DNA of 64,000 nt from an uncultured Bacteroidota bacterium. Lineage in GTDB: Bacteria; Bacteroidota; Bacteroidia; Chitinophagales; Chitinophagaceae. Made by a program: the position numbers and the translations under genes. A model generated the notes under the pieces. The model was not told the DNA's origin. It did no database searches and was given only the letters and a program-made list of their open reading frames with translations. Location of the stretch: assembly GCA_903905065.1 (NCBI GenBank), contig CAIVEW010000024.1, positions 40,287 to 104,286 of the forward strand. Direction: 5' to 3'. Positions within the stretch are counted from its first letter, which is position 1; the number at the start of each line of letters is the position of its first letter. Of this stretch, positions 1-9,425 are shown piece after piece.

Positions 1-492
1 GTACGCAAGGGCGACCAGGTAGCGCAACTGGGTAACCCTGATTCGATAGTCATCAACCTGGATATTGACGAGGGAAGTATAAGTAAAGTGCAACTCGGAC
101 AGCAAGTACTGGTGGAGCTAAATACCGAAAAGAACAAAACATATGAAGCGCGCATAAGCAAGATATATCCACACTTCAACGAGACATCGCAATCTTATAA
201 AGTCGAAGCAAGGTTCCTGCAGGAAATGCCGGGACTAATATCCGGCACGCAACTACAGGCCAACATTATCACCAACAAAAAGGATAAAGCCATGCTCATT
301 CCGCATGTGTATGTAGTGAACGGAAATAAAGTGATGGTGCAAAAAGATAAAAAGGTAGATACAGTGACAATCACGACTGGTATTGTGTCTGATGATTGGA
401 TAGAAGTGCTTAGCGGGCTCACAGTAAATGACAAAATAGTGAAAGAGAAGAACGCCGGGAATTCGGGCAATACTATTTCTGTACCGAAGTGA
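1..492 (+). CDS. Efflux RND/MacA-like periplasmic adaptor subunit, C-terminal part (5' end outside window)
   Basis: The reading frame is open from base 1 and ends at the TGA at 490-492, giving about 163 residues of a protein whose start lies upstream of the window. The visible part matches the beta-barrel and membrane-proximal end of membrane fusion (HlyD/MacA) proteins: a segment with 'GQQVLVELN', then 'GLISGTQLQANI' and a C-terminal 'DWIEVLSGLTVNDKIV' as in the last adaptor domain. In this family the adaptor bridges an inner membrane ABC or RND pump and an outer membrane channel. The next two genes are a MacB-type permease and an ATPase, so an ABC-type tripartite exporter is inferred. The substrate cannot be told. 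The stop is followed within seven bases by a CCCCTAAAGG palindrome. Confidence 0.85.
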   Translation, partial: VRKGDQVAQLGNPDSIVINLDIDEGSISKVQLGQQVLVELNTEKNKTYEARISKIYPHFNETSQSYKVEARFLQEMPGLISGTQLQANIITNKKDKAMLIPHVYVVNGNKVMVQKDKKVDTVTITTGIVSDDWIEVLSGLTVNDKIVKEKNAGNSGNTISVPK

Positions 493-498
493 CCCGCT

Positions 499-511
499 CC
501 CCCTAAAGGAG
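499..511. repeat. CCCCTAAAGG-type intergenic palindrome (imperfect copy)
   Basis: An imperfect copy of the CCCCTTTAGGGG palindrome lies seven bases after the adaptor stop codon. A perfect copy lies at 596-607 at the other end of the same 125-base gap, so the gap has palindromes at both ends. Confidence 0.55.
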
Positions 512-595
512 AAACCATGTACTGAGCAATTTTTTTATTGTGGAAAATTGAAATCGTTTTTGAAAAAAATCACACGCATTCAAAATAAGAGGAAG

Positions 596-607
596 CCCCT
601 TTAGGGG
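596..607. repeat. CCCCTTTAGGGG palindrome before the permease gene
   Basis: A perfect 12-base palindrome ends ten bases before the ATG of the permease. The same word recurs at 46891-46902 and 59377-59388, and a longer hairpin at 14033-14073 contains the same CCTAAAGGG/CCCTTTAGG core. Confidence 0.7.
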
Positions 608-617
608 TTTGGGGTTT

Positions 618-1862
618 ATGAAAATAAGTGTAAATACAGAAATAGCTGTCACCTACCTTTCGGCAAGGAAGAAGCAGACGGCGGTGGCTGCGCTGGGTGT
701 CATGTTCGGCATATCCATGTTTATTTTCATGCAGTCTCTCATGAAAGGCACGAATGATTATTTTGAAAAAATGTCGTTCAACAGCACACCCCACATCCGG
801 TTATACAGCGAAAATAAGGTTGCCGATGCCCACATGCTGACTAGCTTCCTTAAAGACCCATCTGTAAAAATACTTACCAACCCTAAACAACTGATACAAA
901 CACAGGGCCTGAACAATCCGTATGGACTGATACGCGAGATACAGCGTAATCCCCAGATCACAAATGTGACCCCACAAGTGACCGCAGATGTGATATACAC
1001 CAGCGGCAGCGTGCAGATAAACGGCAACGTGGCCGGCGTAAATATTGACCAGGAAGACAAGATGTTTGATGTGCAAGGCAATATGCTTTCGGGAGACCTT
1101 CACGACCTGAACCGGGTAAATAACGGGCTGCTTATAGGTAAAGGTGTTGCTGACAAACTAAGCCTTCACGTGGGCGACAACATTACCGTAACGTCTGGCA
1201 CAGGCAGCCCCACTATAATGAAGGTAGTGGGCATATTTGCAACGACGGTGAAGCAGGTAGATGATACCAAGTCATACGCCAACATCGTACAAGCGCAAAA
1301 CCTTTTGGGCAAAGACAGGAGCTATGTAACCGACATAAAAATAAACCTGAAAGATTACAACAATGCGCCGGCCGTAGCCCGCGAACTGGAAACCATAACC
1401 GGTTATAAAGCCGAAGACTGGGTAAAAGCCAATGAGCAACTGAAGGCAGCATTCAAGATAAGGGCCGTAATACTCAACTCTGTGATCGGAGTAATATTGC
1501 TGGTGGCCGGTTTCGGCATCTATAATATTCTGAACATGACGATCTACGAAAAAATAAAAGAGATCGCCATATTGAAAGCGCAGGGTTTCTCGGGCCAGGC
1601 AGTTACCAGCATCTTTCTGCAGCAGGCAATATATATTGGCCTTATCGGCGGCATCGTAGGCATTATCTGCGGCTTTGGAATCACCTTAATGGTGTCCAGG
1701 ATATACATAGGCGCGGGCACACTGAAGTATCTGCCGATGTCGTTTTACATACCGCACTATATAGAGGCAATATGCTTCGGAATATTAACAACAGTGGCGG
1801 CGGGATATTTCCCGGCAAGAAAGGCATCAAGAGTGGACCCCGTAACAATAATTCGCGGATAA
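618..1862 (+). CDS. MacB/FtsX-family ABC transporter permease
   Basis: This 414-residue membrane protein has the MacB/LolE layout: one transmembrane helix near residues 20-42, a large periplasmic domain to about residue 280, then three helices near 286-306, 333-358 and 378-398. The cytoplasmic 'EKIKEIAILKAQG' after the second helix is the coupling-helix motif of this family, which contacts the ATPase. The ATG at 618 is preferred over a TTG nine bases upstream. The stop TAA overlaps the ATG of the ATPase by one base (TAATG), so the two are translationally coupled. With the upstream adaptor it forms a MacAB-like exporter of unknown substrate. A LolCDE-like role is less likely because of the adaptor. 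Confidence 0.88.
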   Translation: MKISVNTEIAVTYLSARKKQTAVAALGVMFGISMFIFMQSLMKGTNDYFEKMSFNSTPHIRLYSENKVADAHMLTSFLKDPSVKILTNPKQLIQTQGLNNPYGLIREIQRNPQITNVTPQVTADVIYTSGSVQINGNVAGVNIDQEDKMFDVQGNMLSGDLHDLNRVNNGLLIGKGVADKLSLHVGDNITVTSGTGSPTIMKVVGIFATTVKQVDDTKSYANIVQAQNLLGKDRSYVTDIKINLKDYNNAPAVARELETITGYKAEDWVKANEQLKAAFKIRAVILNSVIGVILLVAGFGIYNILNMTIYEKIKEIAILKAQGFSGQAVTSIFLQQAIYIGLIGGIVGIICGFGITLMVSRIYIGAGTLKYLPMSFYIPHYIEAICFGILTTVAAGYFPARKASRVDPVTIIRG

Positions 1863-2545
1863 TGGAAACAGCATTAAAGGGAACAGGTATCAATAAAGTT
1901 TTTCACGATGCAGTGAACCTGCAGGTACTGAAAAATGTATCACTGGAGGTAAAAACCGGGGAGTTTGTTTCCATAGTGGGCAAGTCGGGTTGCGGTAAAT
2001 CAACGCTGCTATATGTGCTCTCCACAATGGATACAGACTATGAAGGTCAACTGGAACTAAACGAAACAAAAGTAACCGGCAAATCCCTGAATGAGCTTGC
2101 CCGTATTCGCAATGAGTCCATTGGTTTCGTATTCCAGTTCCATTATCTGCTGCCGGATTTTACCTGCCTGAAAAATGTAATGATCCCTGCACTGAGACTT
2201 GGCAAACTATCAAAAAAAGAAGTGGAGGCTAGGGCCTACGAAAAGCTCAAAATGTTTGGCGTAGAAGACCAGGCATTGAAGAAAGCGAATAAGTTATCAG
2301 GTGGTCAGCAACAGCGTGTAGCAATAGCCCGTGCACTGATAAATGAGCCTACGATAATTATGGGCGATGAGCCAACCGGCAACCTCGACTCAAAAAACAC
2401 CGGTATTGTTTTTGACCTATTTCAAAAACTGACGAAAGAGTTTGGACAAACGATCATTACTGTTACGCATGATGAAGACTTTGCCAAACGCTCAGACCGA
2501 ATCATTGAGATGGCAGATGGGGAGATAAAGAGTCATGGGCATTAG
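1862..2545 (+). CDS. ABC transporter ATP-binding protein (MacB/LolD type)
   Basis: This 227-residue stand-alone nucleotide-binding domain has all motifs: Walker A GKSGCGKST, Q-loop in 'FVFQFHYLLPDF', signature LSGGQQQR, Walker B 'IIMGDEPTGNLDS' and the H-loop histidine in 'VTHDEDFA'. It energises the permease encoded just upstream. In MacB the ATPase and permease are one polypeptide; here they are two genes, as is common in Bacteroidota. The start chosen is the ATG that overlaps the permease stop; the frame is open further upstream, but that would run inside the permease gene. Confidence 0.92.
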   Translation: METALKGTGINKVFHDAVNLQVLKNVSLEVKTGEFVSIVGKSGCGKSTLLYVLSTMDTDYEGQLELNETKVTGKSLNELARIRNESIGFVFQFHYLLPDFTCLKNVMIPALRLGKLSKKEVEARAYEKLKMFGVEDQALKKANKLSGGQQQRVAIARALINEPTIIMGDEPTGNLDSKNTGIVFDLFQKLTKEFGQTIITVTHDEDFAKRSDRIIEMADGEIKSHGH

Positions 2546-2549
2546 CAGG

Positions 2550-2584
2550 AAATTCCAAAACAAAAAATCGAAATTCTAAAGTAC
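2550..2584. repeat. 7-base-period array after the ABC ATPase gene
   Basis: Five successive 7-base units (AAATTCC, AAAACAA, AAAATCG, AAATTCT, AAAGTAC) begin four bases after the stop codon of the ATPase gene. The units are degenerate but keep the AAA start in phase. It belongs with the other short arrays listed in this window. Confidence 0.5.
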
Positions 2585-2610
2585 AAGAGATCTATTTCAT
2601 ACGGTGGAGG

Positions 2611-3747
2611 CTACGAGACGGGCAAAGGCCGATCCTGTATGATGTGCTGGAGTTTTATTGCCAAAGCATGCATCTGCGTTTTGCCATGTGCATTCCGCTC
2701 TATAAAAAAACTGGTATCGGAAATAGTATCCACCATTTTCCCGAAAGACTCAAATGGAATTTTTGTGCCCGCCAGCTTTTGGACAAACTGCGTTTCGGCA
2801 TCCGGCAATGAAGCATCAGTTTGCGGCCGGTACCTCATGCGAATGGCTTGTTCTATTAGTTGTATAACGTATTGCAGGAAATTCTTTTGCTGCTCACGGC
2901 CGGCCTTGCTCCACTCTTCCGCCCATTTGGATATCGCTATTCCATTGTTGGTAAAAAGAGAATTGAACAGGTTGCGTACTTCAGGAAAAAGGTCATTTTC
3001 AGACTGCCGCGCCAGTTTCAAAGCTTCGGTATAGCTGCCCATGGCTATGTGCGCTACCTGGCTCGCTCTTACAGGGTCTGCCAATGCACGGCTGCTGAGT
3101 GCCAGCGCTATCTCACCAGCCGGTATGGGCGCCAGCTTCACTTCCTGGGTACGGCTTCTTATCGTCTGCAGTATATCTTCGGTGTTCTCAGCCACGAATA
3201 TCATTATGGTATCCTGCGGAGGCTCTTCTATGAGTTTCAGCAGTATGTTGCCCTCCTTGCCGAGGTATTCAGGCCGCCACATGAGCAGTACCTTTTTGCC
3301 GCCCTCATAAGACTTAAGGTTCAGCGTATCTATGATCTCGCGGCATTCGTCCGCAGTGATATTTCCTTGCTTGTTTTCTGCTTCTATGAATTGAAGCCAG
3401 TCATAGGTAGTACCGTAAGGCGACTGCCGCACAAACTCCCTAAACTCCTGTATGTAATGCCGGCTCATAGCCTTGGTGCCTGACTTCGGCGGAATGCTCG
3501 GGAAACTGATATGCAGGTCAGCATGTTCCAGTTTAGAGGCCTTGCTGCATCCTGCGCATTTGCCACAGCTATCTGTGGCGCTCTTTTGCTCACAAAATAT
3601 ATACTGAGCAAGTGCCAGCGCCATAGGCAGGCCGCCGGTCCCCTCTGGCCCGGTTATCATCAGCGCATGCGGAAAGAGATTTTTCTCCCACATCTGCAAC
3701 ATTCCATCCTTCGCCGCCTGCTGGCCTACAACGTCTTTGAAATTCAA
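2611..3747 (-). CDS. holB: DNA polymerase III subunit delta' (clamp loader)
   Basis: This 378-residue AAA+ protein starts 'MNFKDVVGQQAAK' and carries the four-cysteine zinc module (CGKCAGC with the upstream Cys of 'FCEQKS') of clamp-loader subunits. The P-loop position reads GPEGTGGLP, lacking the Walker A lysine, as expected for delta', which does not hydrolyse ATP. The SRC-like region reads 'TIRSRTQEV'. The protein helps load the sliding clamp onto primed DNA. The only plausible start is TTG at 3747: an in-frame TGA lies two codons upstream. The TTG lies inside a 7-base-period array (3741-3778). It is convergent with the ABC transporter genes. Confidence 0.88.
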   Translation of the reverse strand: MNFKDVVGQQAAKDGMLQMWEKNLFPHALMITGPEGTGGLPMALALAQYIFCEQKSATDSCGKCAGCSKASKLEHADLHISFPSIPPKSGTKAMSRHYIQEFREFVRQSPYGTTYDWLQFIEAENKQGNITADECREIIDTLNLKSYEGGKKVLLMWRPEYLGKEGNILLKLIEEPPQDTIMIFVAENTEDILQTIRSRTQEVKLAPIPAGEIALALSSRALADPVRASQVAHIAMGSYTEALKLARQSENDLFPEVRNLFNSLFTNNGIAISKWAEEWSKAGREQQKNFLQYVIQLIEQAIRMRYRPQTDASLPDAETQFVQKLAGTKIPFESFGKMVDTISDTSFFIERNAHGKTQMHALAIKLQHIIQDRPLPVS

Positions 3748-3778
3748 AAGTCAAAAAATAAAAGTCAAAAAATAGAAG
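3741..3778. repeat. 7-base-period array containing the holB start codon
   Basis: On the minus strand the sequence reads as successive 7-mers CTTCTAT, TTTTTGA, CTTTTAT, TTTTTGA, CTTTTGA. The TTG start of holB is part of the last unit. Repeated TGACTTTT words are characteristic; a related array stands before pgk. Confidence 0.65.
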
Positions 3779-4090
3779 AATAACAAAAGTAGAAAGTAAT
3801 AAGGACTTAAGGACCGCAATATAGAACATTCCTTTTTTAGCATTATATTTGCCCCTAATAATAAAAATTTGCTATTTCATCAGGATATTATCTTTTGAGA
3901 TAACAACTGGCTTTACTAACACCGAGTATTATTTAATGGTCTATTAGATAAATCCTTAGTTAAATAATGAAAAGATTTTCTTTTTTTTCGTCGTATTTAT
4001 TGGGTTTTGTCTTTTAAAAAAAAATAGTTACACGCATTACTAACATTCAGACTGATTTATACGCCTATCATATAAACACAAACTAGCGTC
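3748..4090. other. 343-base AT-rich intergenic region before the NHL-repeat gene
   Basis: No gene is visible. The left edge is the array overlapping the holB start. A TATATTTG at 3844-3851 fits the Bacteroidota -7 box TAnnTTTG on the plus strand, but no TTTG stands at the right distance upstream and it is about 240 bases from the next start. The rest is AT-rich with homopolymer runs and no convincing hairpin terminator. It may be a long leader of the NHL-repeat gene or simply spacer. Confidence 0.4.
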
Positions 4091-6784
4091 ATGAAAAACC
4101 TCGCATTATTATTTGTCCTCATTGCAGGCATCACGTTTCAAAGTGCCGTTTGCGTAGGGCAGACGGGTATCATAAACACCATCGACACGATCAACTGCGC
4201 AACGGCAATATGCATGACGATAGACCGTTCGGGCAATATATATGTTGCTGACGGCAGCCTGGGGGTAGTAAAGAAAGTTACACCTTCAGGTGTTATTTCC
4301 ATTTATGCCGGTAACGGCACGGCCGGATACAGCGGCGATGGCGGGCCAGCTATGGCTGCAGCGTTCAATATACCAATGGATGTTTCCCTGGATACCGCAG
4401 GCAATTTGTATGTCACAGACCTTAATAACCATGCGATCAGAAAGATAACACCTTCAGGTGTCATCAGTACCATTGCGGGCACAGGTAGCTCGGGCTATAG
4501 TGGAGACGGTGGCCCGGCGACGGTCGCGACGCTTGGTTCCGCACAGTATGCAACCGCTGACGCTGCAGGAAACATTTATGTAACGGATGTCAGCGCATAT
4601 ACAATCAGGAAGATTAATGCCGCAGGTATCATCACAACATTTGCCGGTACTCATGGTTCCCCCGGTTTCTCAGGCGATGGCGGTCCCGCTACAGCCGCAC
4701 AGTTCAGTACGTTGACCGATCTGGCAGTCGATGCGTCCGGCAACTTATACATTGGCGACAACGGGAACCATCGCATACGGAAAATAAATACGACCACCGG
4801 AATAATTACAACAGTAGCGGGGAATGGCATCGCCGGATATACCGGGGATGGCGGCCTTGCGACAGACGCTGAATTAAATGACATCCTGGCTGTAAAATTG
4901 GACGGCCTGGGAAATCTGTTCGTTTCAGATGATGTACAATACGTTGTGCGCAAGATAGATCCGTCGGGCATCATCAGCACAGCTATTGGCACAGGGGCTG
5001 CGGGTTATTCAGGTGATGGCGGGCTGGCGGTTTTGGCCACGACAAATTCCAATAATGCGGTTGCCGTTGATGCAGTAAATAATCTTTATATCACAGACCA
5101 GGCCACTAATGTTATCCGGAAGGTGACCTATACCCCGGGTGCGACTTCGGACAGCATGGCCATTTACATTGAAGGCCTGTGCAACGGCGTAAGTCTCAGT
5201 ACGGTGACAAATTCAACTTCTCCCCTAACCCTGTATACTTATTTCGGAGACGGCACGTCAGACGTTAGCGCGCTTACCAGCGGGCTCCCTGGGATAGAGA
5301 ATGTGAACGTAACCCACGTATATGCTATACCCGGTACATACTCCATCAAGGAGGTTCTGAAAAACGGCACGACCGCTATCGACTCAACTCTTTTTTCTTA
5401 CCGCTTTCAGTTGTGCCAATCTTTTGCCGTTAAATTCTATTTTGATGCGAATGGCAATTGTACTAAAGATAGTGCCGAAGCCTTCAACTACCTGCCTATC
5501 GTTACGGAGGTTGACTCAAATGGCGTGGCTATTGACACGATCTCCGGCACTAGTGGATTTGAATACCTGGCCTATGGCGCAGTAGGCGATGTATACACTT
5601 TTAAGGTGATCTCAACACCCGCGGGCATCAGCACCACCTGCCCTTTATCGGGCATCGTATACGACACGATGCAGTCCATGATGCTGAGCAGCACAGCTAA
5701 TTACATAGGGCTGGCGTGCACTGCGCTCAGCGGCTTCGACCTATCTGAATATGTGACTACGCAAGCGGGCAGGCATAGGTTTGAAGGCGATGTCATCGTC
5801 AACAATCCTTATTGTTCTGTGCAGCCTGCTACAGTTACTGCCCATACCGATGCAAAATATTCTTTCGTTGACGCCGTTCCTGCGCCATCATCCGTTTCCG
5901 GCAATGTATTGACCTGGGACTTCAGTAATATCGCGGCAAACGCACCCCAGCAACATATCCATTTTCATCTTGAGGTGCCAGGCACGTGGCTGGTCGCCGG
6001 AGATACCGTTAATACCAACTATACAACAACACCTTCCGCCGGCGATATCAACCCCGCGAACAATGATTGTATTCGTGTTGACACCGTAAAATCGTCCTAC
6101 GATCCCAACCTGATGCAGGTAATGCCTTCCGGTACTATACTGGCCGGCACTAAGCTGCAGTACACTATCGAATTTGAAAACACCGGTAACGATACCGCTT
6201 TTAACATCGCAGTTTATGATACCCTTTCTGATAATGTAGATGCGAGTTCGTTGCGCATGGTCGCTTCATCAGCAGTAATGAATATTATTCCGTTCAAAAC
6301 GGGCGGGCACAATGTTGTAAAATTTGACTTCCCTGGTATCAACTTGCTGGACAGCAGCCATCATAATCAATGTACGGGCACGGCGATCTTCAATATTAAC
6401 GCAAAGAGCGGCTTACCAAATGGAACTACTATATTCAACCATGCCGGCATTTTCTTTGATGATAATGCTGTTGTGATGACCGATACCGTAGAGGATATTA
6501 TTGGTATTCCAACGACTGGCGTAGCGTCTATCGGCGGAGCCTCACTGGTCTATGTTTATCCGAACCCCGCTACTGGGGTGTTAACGATCACAATAGATAA
6601 TGGCACTTATAATACCGCGTTAATTACCAATCTGCTTGGACAGGAAGTCATATCGGTTTCGCTACCGACGAGCACCAGCGCTGCGCAAACAAAGGTGGAT
6701 GTGAGCAGGCTGCCGGCTGGTATGTACTACCTTACTGTGCGCGGACAGAGTGGAGCGAAAGTATTGAAGTTTGAGAAGATGTAG
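4091..6784 (+). CDS. NHL-repeat secreted protein with T9SS type A sorting domain
   Basis: The 897-residue product starts with a signal peptide (residues 1-23, ending near 'VCVGQ'). Residues about 30-345 form an NHL-type beta-propeller with five clear copies of a motif like 'AGNGTAGYSGDGGPA', spaced about 55 residues apart, each preceded by an 'IRKI' strand. A PKD-like section follows, then a domain with the 'SYDPN' and 'YTIEFENTGNDTA' hallmarks of the DUF11/DUF7619 class of secreted Bacteroidota proteins. The last 75 residues ('VYPNPATGVL...GMYYLTVRG') form a T9SS type A sorting domain. Export across the outer membrane is therefore expected. The ligand or enzymatic role, if any, is not recognisable. 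Confidence 0.9.
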   Translation: MKNLALLFVLIAGITFQSAVCVGQTGIINTIDTINCATAICMTIDRSGNIYVADGSLGVVKKVTPSGVISIYAGNGTAGYSGDGGPAMAAAFNIPMDVSLDTAGNLYVTDLNNHAIRKITPSGVISTIAGTGSSGYSGDGGPATVATLGSAQYATADAAGNIYVTDVSAYTIRKINAAGIITTFAGTHGSPGFSGDGGPATAAQFSTLTDLAVDASGNLYIGDNGNHRIRKINTTTGIITTVAGNGIAGYTGDGGLATDAELNDILAVKLDGLGNLFVSDDVQYVVRKIDPSGIISTAIGTGAAGYSGDGGLAVLATTNSNNAVAVDAVNNLYITDQATNVIRKVTYTPGATSDSMAIYIEGLCNGVSLSTVTNSTSPLTLYTYFGDGTSDVSALTSGLPGIENVNVTHVYAIPGTYSIKEVLKNGTTAIDSTLFSYRFQLCQSFAVKFYFDANGNCTKDSAEAFNYLPIVTEVDSNGVAIDTISGTSGFEYLAYGAVGDVYTFKVISTPAGISTTCPLSGIVYDTMQSMMLSSTANYIGLACTALSGFDLSEYVTTQAGRHRFEGDVIVNNPYCSVQPATVTAHTDAKYSFVDAVPAPSSVSGNVLTWDFSNIAANAPQQHIHFHLEVPGTWLVAGDTVNTNYTTTPSAGDINPANNDCIRVDTVKSSYDPNLMQVMPSGTILAGTKLQYTIEFENTGNDTAFNIAVYDTLSDNVDASSLRMVASSAVMNIIPFKTGGHNVVKFDFPGINLLDSSHHNQCTGTAIFNINAKSGLPNGTTIFNHAGIFFDDNAVVMTDTVEDIIGIPTTGVASIGGASLVYVYPNPATGVLTITIDNGTYNTALITNLLGQEVISVSLPTSTSAAQTKVDVSRLPAGMYYLTVRGQSGAKVLKFEKM

Positions 6785-6794
6785 CGATTGGCGT

Positions 6795-7385
6795 TTAGCT
6801 CATGGCCTTCGTTCCTTCATATATCTCCTTCAAAGAAATTGTGACATCTACCGATTGAAGGGTGAGCGATTCCTCAATAGAGGTGTGTCTGGTTTGCGTC
6901 CATTTTCCCTCTTGGTTAAGATGAGCTTCAACGCTTATCCATTCCGGCTCTATAAGCACATATTCCATTAGAGTGGGTATATCTTTATACAGTTCGAATT
7001 TAGCACCCATGTTGTATGCTCTTGTAGAATCGGAAAGCACTTCTATGATAACTGTAGGGTTTAAGAAATTCATATCGTCATCGTTAAGGCTGATAAGTTC
7101 TCCGCAGACAATAGTTAGATCGGGATAAGTGAACAGCGTATTCTTTTCGATATGGATCCTGATATCGCTGTTAAATGGCCTGCACGGTTTCCCCATAAGT
7201 TTTTGCCGCAAATAGAAATACAAATTCCCACAAACAATATTATGCTGTGACTTCGCGCCAGACATTGCAAATACCTCCCCACGGTAATACTCATGCTTTT
7301 CGGTTGCCGCATTTTCCATCTCCAGATACTCTTCAATGGTGTAGTGCTTTTTCCCGTAAGCCAGTGCTGGTTCATTGAGTTCCAT
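6795..7385 (-). CDS. Uma2 family (DUF820) putative restriction-like endonuclease
   Basis: This 196-residue protein has the typical Uma2 start 'YTIEEYLEMENAATEKHEYYRGEVFAMSG', a helix with 'HNIVCGNLYFYLRQKL', then 'DIRI' and 'YPDLTIVCG', and 'VIIEVLSDSTRAY'. These hold the acidic residues of the PD-(D/E)XK fold found in this family. Uma2 proteins are abundant in cyanobacteria and Bacteroidota and their role is unsettled. Length is normal for the family. It stands alone on the minus strand, ten bases from the stop of the NHL gene and 41 bases downstream of argS, so it may be read through from argS. Confidence 0.85.
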   Translation of the reverse strand: MELNEPALAYGKKHYTIEEYLEMENAATEKHEYYRGEVFAMSGAKSQHNIVCGNLYFYLRQKLMGKPCRPFNSDIRIHIEKNTLFTYPDLTIVCGELISLNDDDMNFLNPTVIIEVLSDSTRAYNMGAKFELYKDIPTLMEYVLIEPEWISVEAHLNQEGKWTQTRHTSIEESLTLQSVDVTISLKEIYEGTKAMS

Positions 7386-7426
7386 ATACCAAATTTATGA
7401 ACTTTTATATTGCATCGCTTTAATCC

Positions 7427-9226
7427 CTACATCTTCTCCGGCAACTTAATACCCATTAGGTGCATAGCGTGGCGAAGTACGGATGCGGTCATTATAATGA
7501 TCATCAGCCGCAACTGTTTTTTCTCATCGCTCTCGGCTTTCGATATGCTGTGGGCATCATAAAATGTATTGAACAACTGCGCCAACTGGAACGAATAATT
7601 ACAGATCGATGACGGGTTAAATCCATCTGCCGCTTCCGAAAGTATCACAGGATATTCCTCCAGTGAAAGGATGATCTTTTTTTCCAGGGGAGCAAGTTCA
7701 CTGGTCTGCACGAACGATTGAAACTTCGTGCAGTCGGGCGACAATGATATGTTTTCTTTTCTCAGGATAGAACATATACGCGCGTGAGCATACTGTATAA
7801 AGGTAGCCGTATAACCATGCAAGTCTATTGACTCTTTGGGGTCGAAGATCATTTTTTTCTTAGGGTCCACGCGCAGCAGGTAAAACTTCAGCGCGCCCAT
7901 TCCTATGGTCTCGTACAATTTCACTAGTTCGTCTTGTGAAAAGCCTTCTGTCTTACCGCTTTGCTCCGTTTGCTCCTTCGAGAGGCTAACCATTTCGCTC
8001 ACCATATCATCGGCATCAACAACGGTGCCTTCCCTGCTTTTCATTCTGCCGGTCGGCAGTTCCACCATGCCGTAAGACAGGTGGTATATACCATCTGCAC
8101 ATGGCTCACCCAGCTTTTTCATGATCAGTTTCAATACCTGTATGTGATAGTTCTGTTCATCTGCTATCACATATACTGACTGGTTCAGTTTAAATTCATC
8201 GTACTTCAGTTTCGCTGTGCCCAGGTCCTGCGTCATGTATACAGAAGTACCATCGCCGCGCAGCAACAGTTTTTCATCCAGGCCGTCTTCCTTCAGGTCC
8301 ACCCATACGGAGCCATCTTCCTTCGTAAAAAGCACCTTCTTGCGCAGCCCTTCTTCTACGATCTTTTTCCCCAATAAGTAGGTATCACTCTCGTAATAGA
8401 CCTTGTCAAATGTTATTCCCAACTTCCTGTAAGACTCGTCAAATCCTTTATACACCCAGCCGTTCATCATCTGCCACAGTTCCCGCACTTCCGTATCTCC
8501 TGCCTCCCACTTACGCAGCAGGTCTTGCGCGTCACGCATTATGGGCGATTCTTTTTCCGCCATCTTTTCGTCCATGCCCCGGGCCATAAGCGCTGCGATC
8601 TCCTGTTTATATTCGTCGTTGAACTTTACATAGTAATCACCTACGAGGTGGTCGCCCTTTATCCCGGTTGTTTCCGGAGTTGCGCCGCTTCCGTACTTCA
8701 TCCACGCGATCATAGACTTGCAGATGTGTATGCCCCGGTCATTGATCAGGTTTGCCTTCACCACCTGGTTGCCGGTAGCTTTGAGTATCTCCGCCATTGC
8801 GGCGCCCAGGAAGTTATTGCGCAGGTGCCCGAAATGTAAGGGCTTGTTCGTATTGGGCGATGAGTATTCGATCATAACCCGACGGTCCGTCTTTGGTTTT
8901 TCACCGTAGTGTGCATCCGTAAAGTGATTCATCAGAAAAGAGACCCACCAGGCATCTTTTACAGAAAAATTCAGGAAGCCACTGACTATTTCATAAGATG
9001 AAAACAACTCACTTTTTTCCAAAAGATAGTCGCCCAGTTGCTTGCCTATAGCGTCCGGCTTTTGTTTCAGCAGCTTCAAAAAAGGAAACAGTACAACAGT
9101 ATAATCACCTGCAAACTCAGGTTTTGTCTGGTTTACACTGATCATAGATAGATTAATTTCCACACCCGGGTAAAGGTGCTTCAGCGCCTCTTCGGTGGCG
9201 TGTTTTATCTGGTTGTCAAGCGTCAT
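7427..9226 (-). CDS. argS: Arginyl-tRNA synthetase
   Basis: The 599-residue class I synthetase charges tRNA-Arg. An N-terminal Add-1-like domain (residues 1-100) is followed by the catalytic core with the HIGH signature as 'HFGHLRNN' in 'SSPNTNKPLHFGH', and a KMSKS region reading 'GRMKSREGT'. The C-terminal anticodon-binding domain (about 480-599) contains the family's 'ATFIQYAHARI' and ends 'LRHAMHLMGIKLPEKM'. Length is normal. The start ATG follows about 200 bases of non-coding sequence shared with the divergent response regulator gene. Confidence 0.96.
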   Translation of the reverse strand: MTLDNQIKHATEEALKHLYPGVEINLSMISVNQTKPEFAGDYTVVLFPFLKLLKQKPDAIGKQLGDYLLEKSELFSSYEIVSGFLNFSVKDAWWVSFLMNHFTDAHYGEKPKTDRRVMIEYSSPNTNKPLHFGHLRNNFLGAAMAEILKATGNQVVKANLINDRGIHICKSMIAWMKYGSGATPETTGIKGDHLVGDYYVKFNDEYKQEIAALMARGMDEKMAEKESPIMRDAQDLLRKWEAGDTEVRELWQMMNGWVYKGFDESYRKLGITFDKVYYESDTYLLGKKIVEEGLRKKVLFTKEDGSVWVDLKEDGLDEKLLLRGDGTSVYMTQDLGTAKLKYDEFKLNQSVYVIADEQNYHIQVLKLIMKKLGEPCADGIYHLSYGMVELPTGRMKSREGTVVDADDMVSEMVSLSKEQTEQSGKTEGFSQDELVKLYETIGMGALKFYLLRVDPKKKMIFDPKESIDLHGYTATFIQYAHARICSILRKENISLSPDCTKFQSFVQTSELAPLEKKIILSLEEYPVILSEAADGFNPSSICNYSFQLAQLFNTFYDAHSISKAESDEKKQLRLMIIIMTASVLRHAMHLMGIKLPEKM

Positions 9227-9373
9227 TTACAAAAGTTATTTAGGCAAAAATAACCTTTCTGTACAGCAAAATTGCCCTATGTAAATAAAGTGCGCGCTCC
9301 ATGGCGAGAAAGATGAAAAAATCAGGGAATTATTATTTCTTAGCTAACGTTGTAACTTTATCGTGTAAATCTT

Positions 9374-9381
9374 TACATTTG
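9374..9381 (+). promoter_or_regulatory. Putative -7 box (TACATTTG) of the response regulator gene
   Basis: TACATTTG matches the Bacteroidota TAnnTTTG box exactly. A weak -33 element (GTTGT near 9349-9353) is about 20 bases upstream. The gene starts at 9426, giving a leader of roughly 40 bases. Confidence 0.45.
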
Positions 9382-9425
9382 TTGATTGCATTATTGCTCA
9401 GGCTAAACCATTTAACTCCATTCGT

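Noticed and set aside
2639..3483. Plus-strand reading frames over holB
   Set aside because: They lie opposite a well-supported holB, have no domain and no signal of their own; they are shadows.
6795..7385. Uma2 protein as part of a restriction-modification or defence island
   Set aside because: No methyltransferase, helicase or other defence gene is near; its neighbours are argS and a secreted protein gene.
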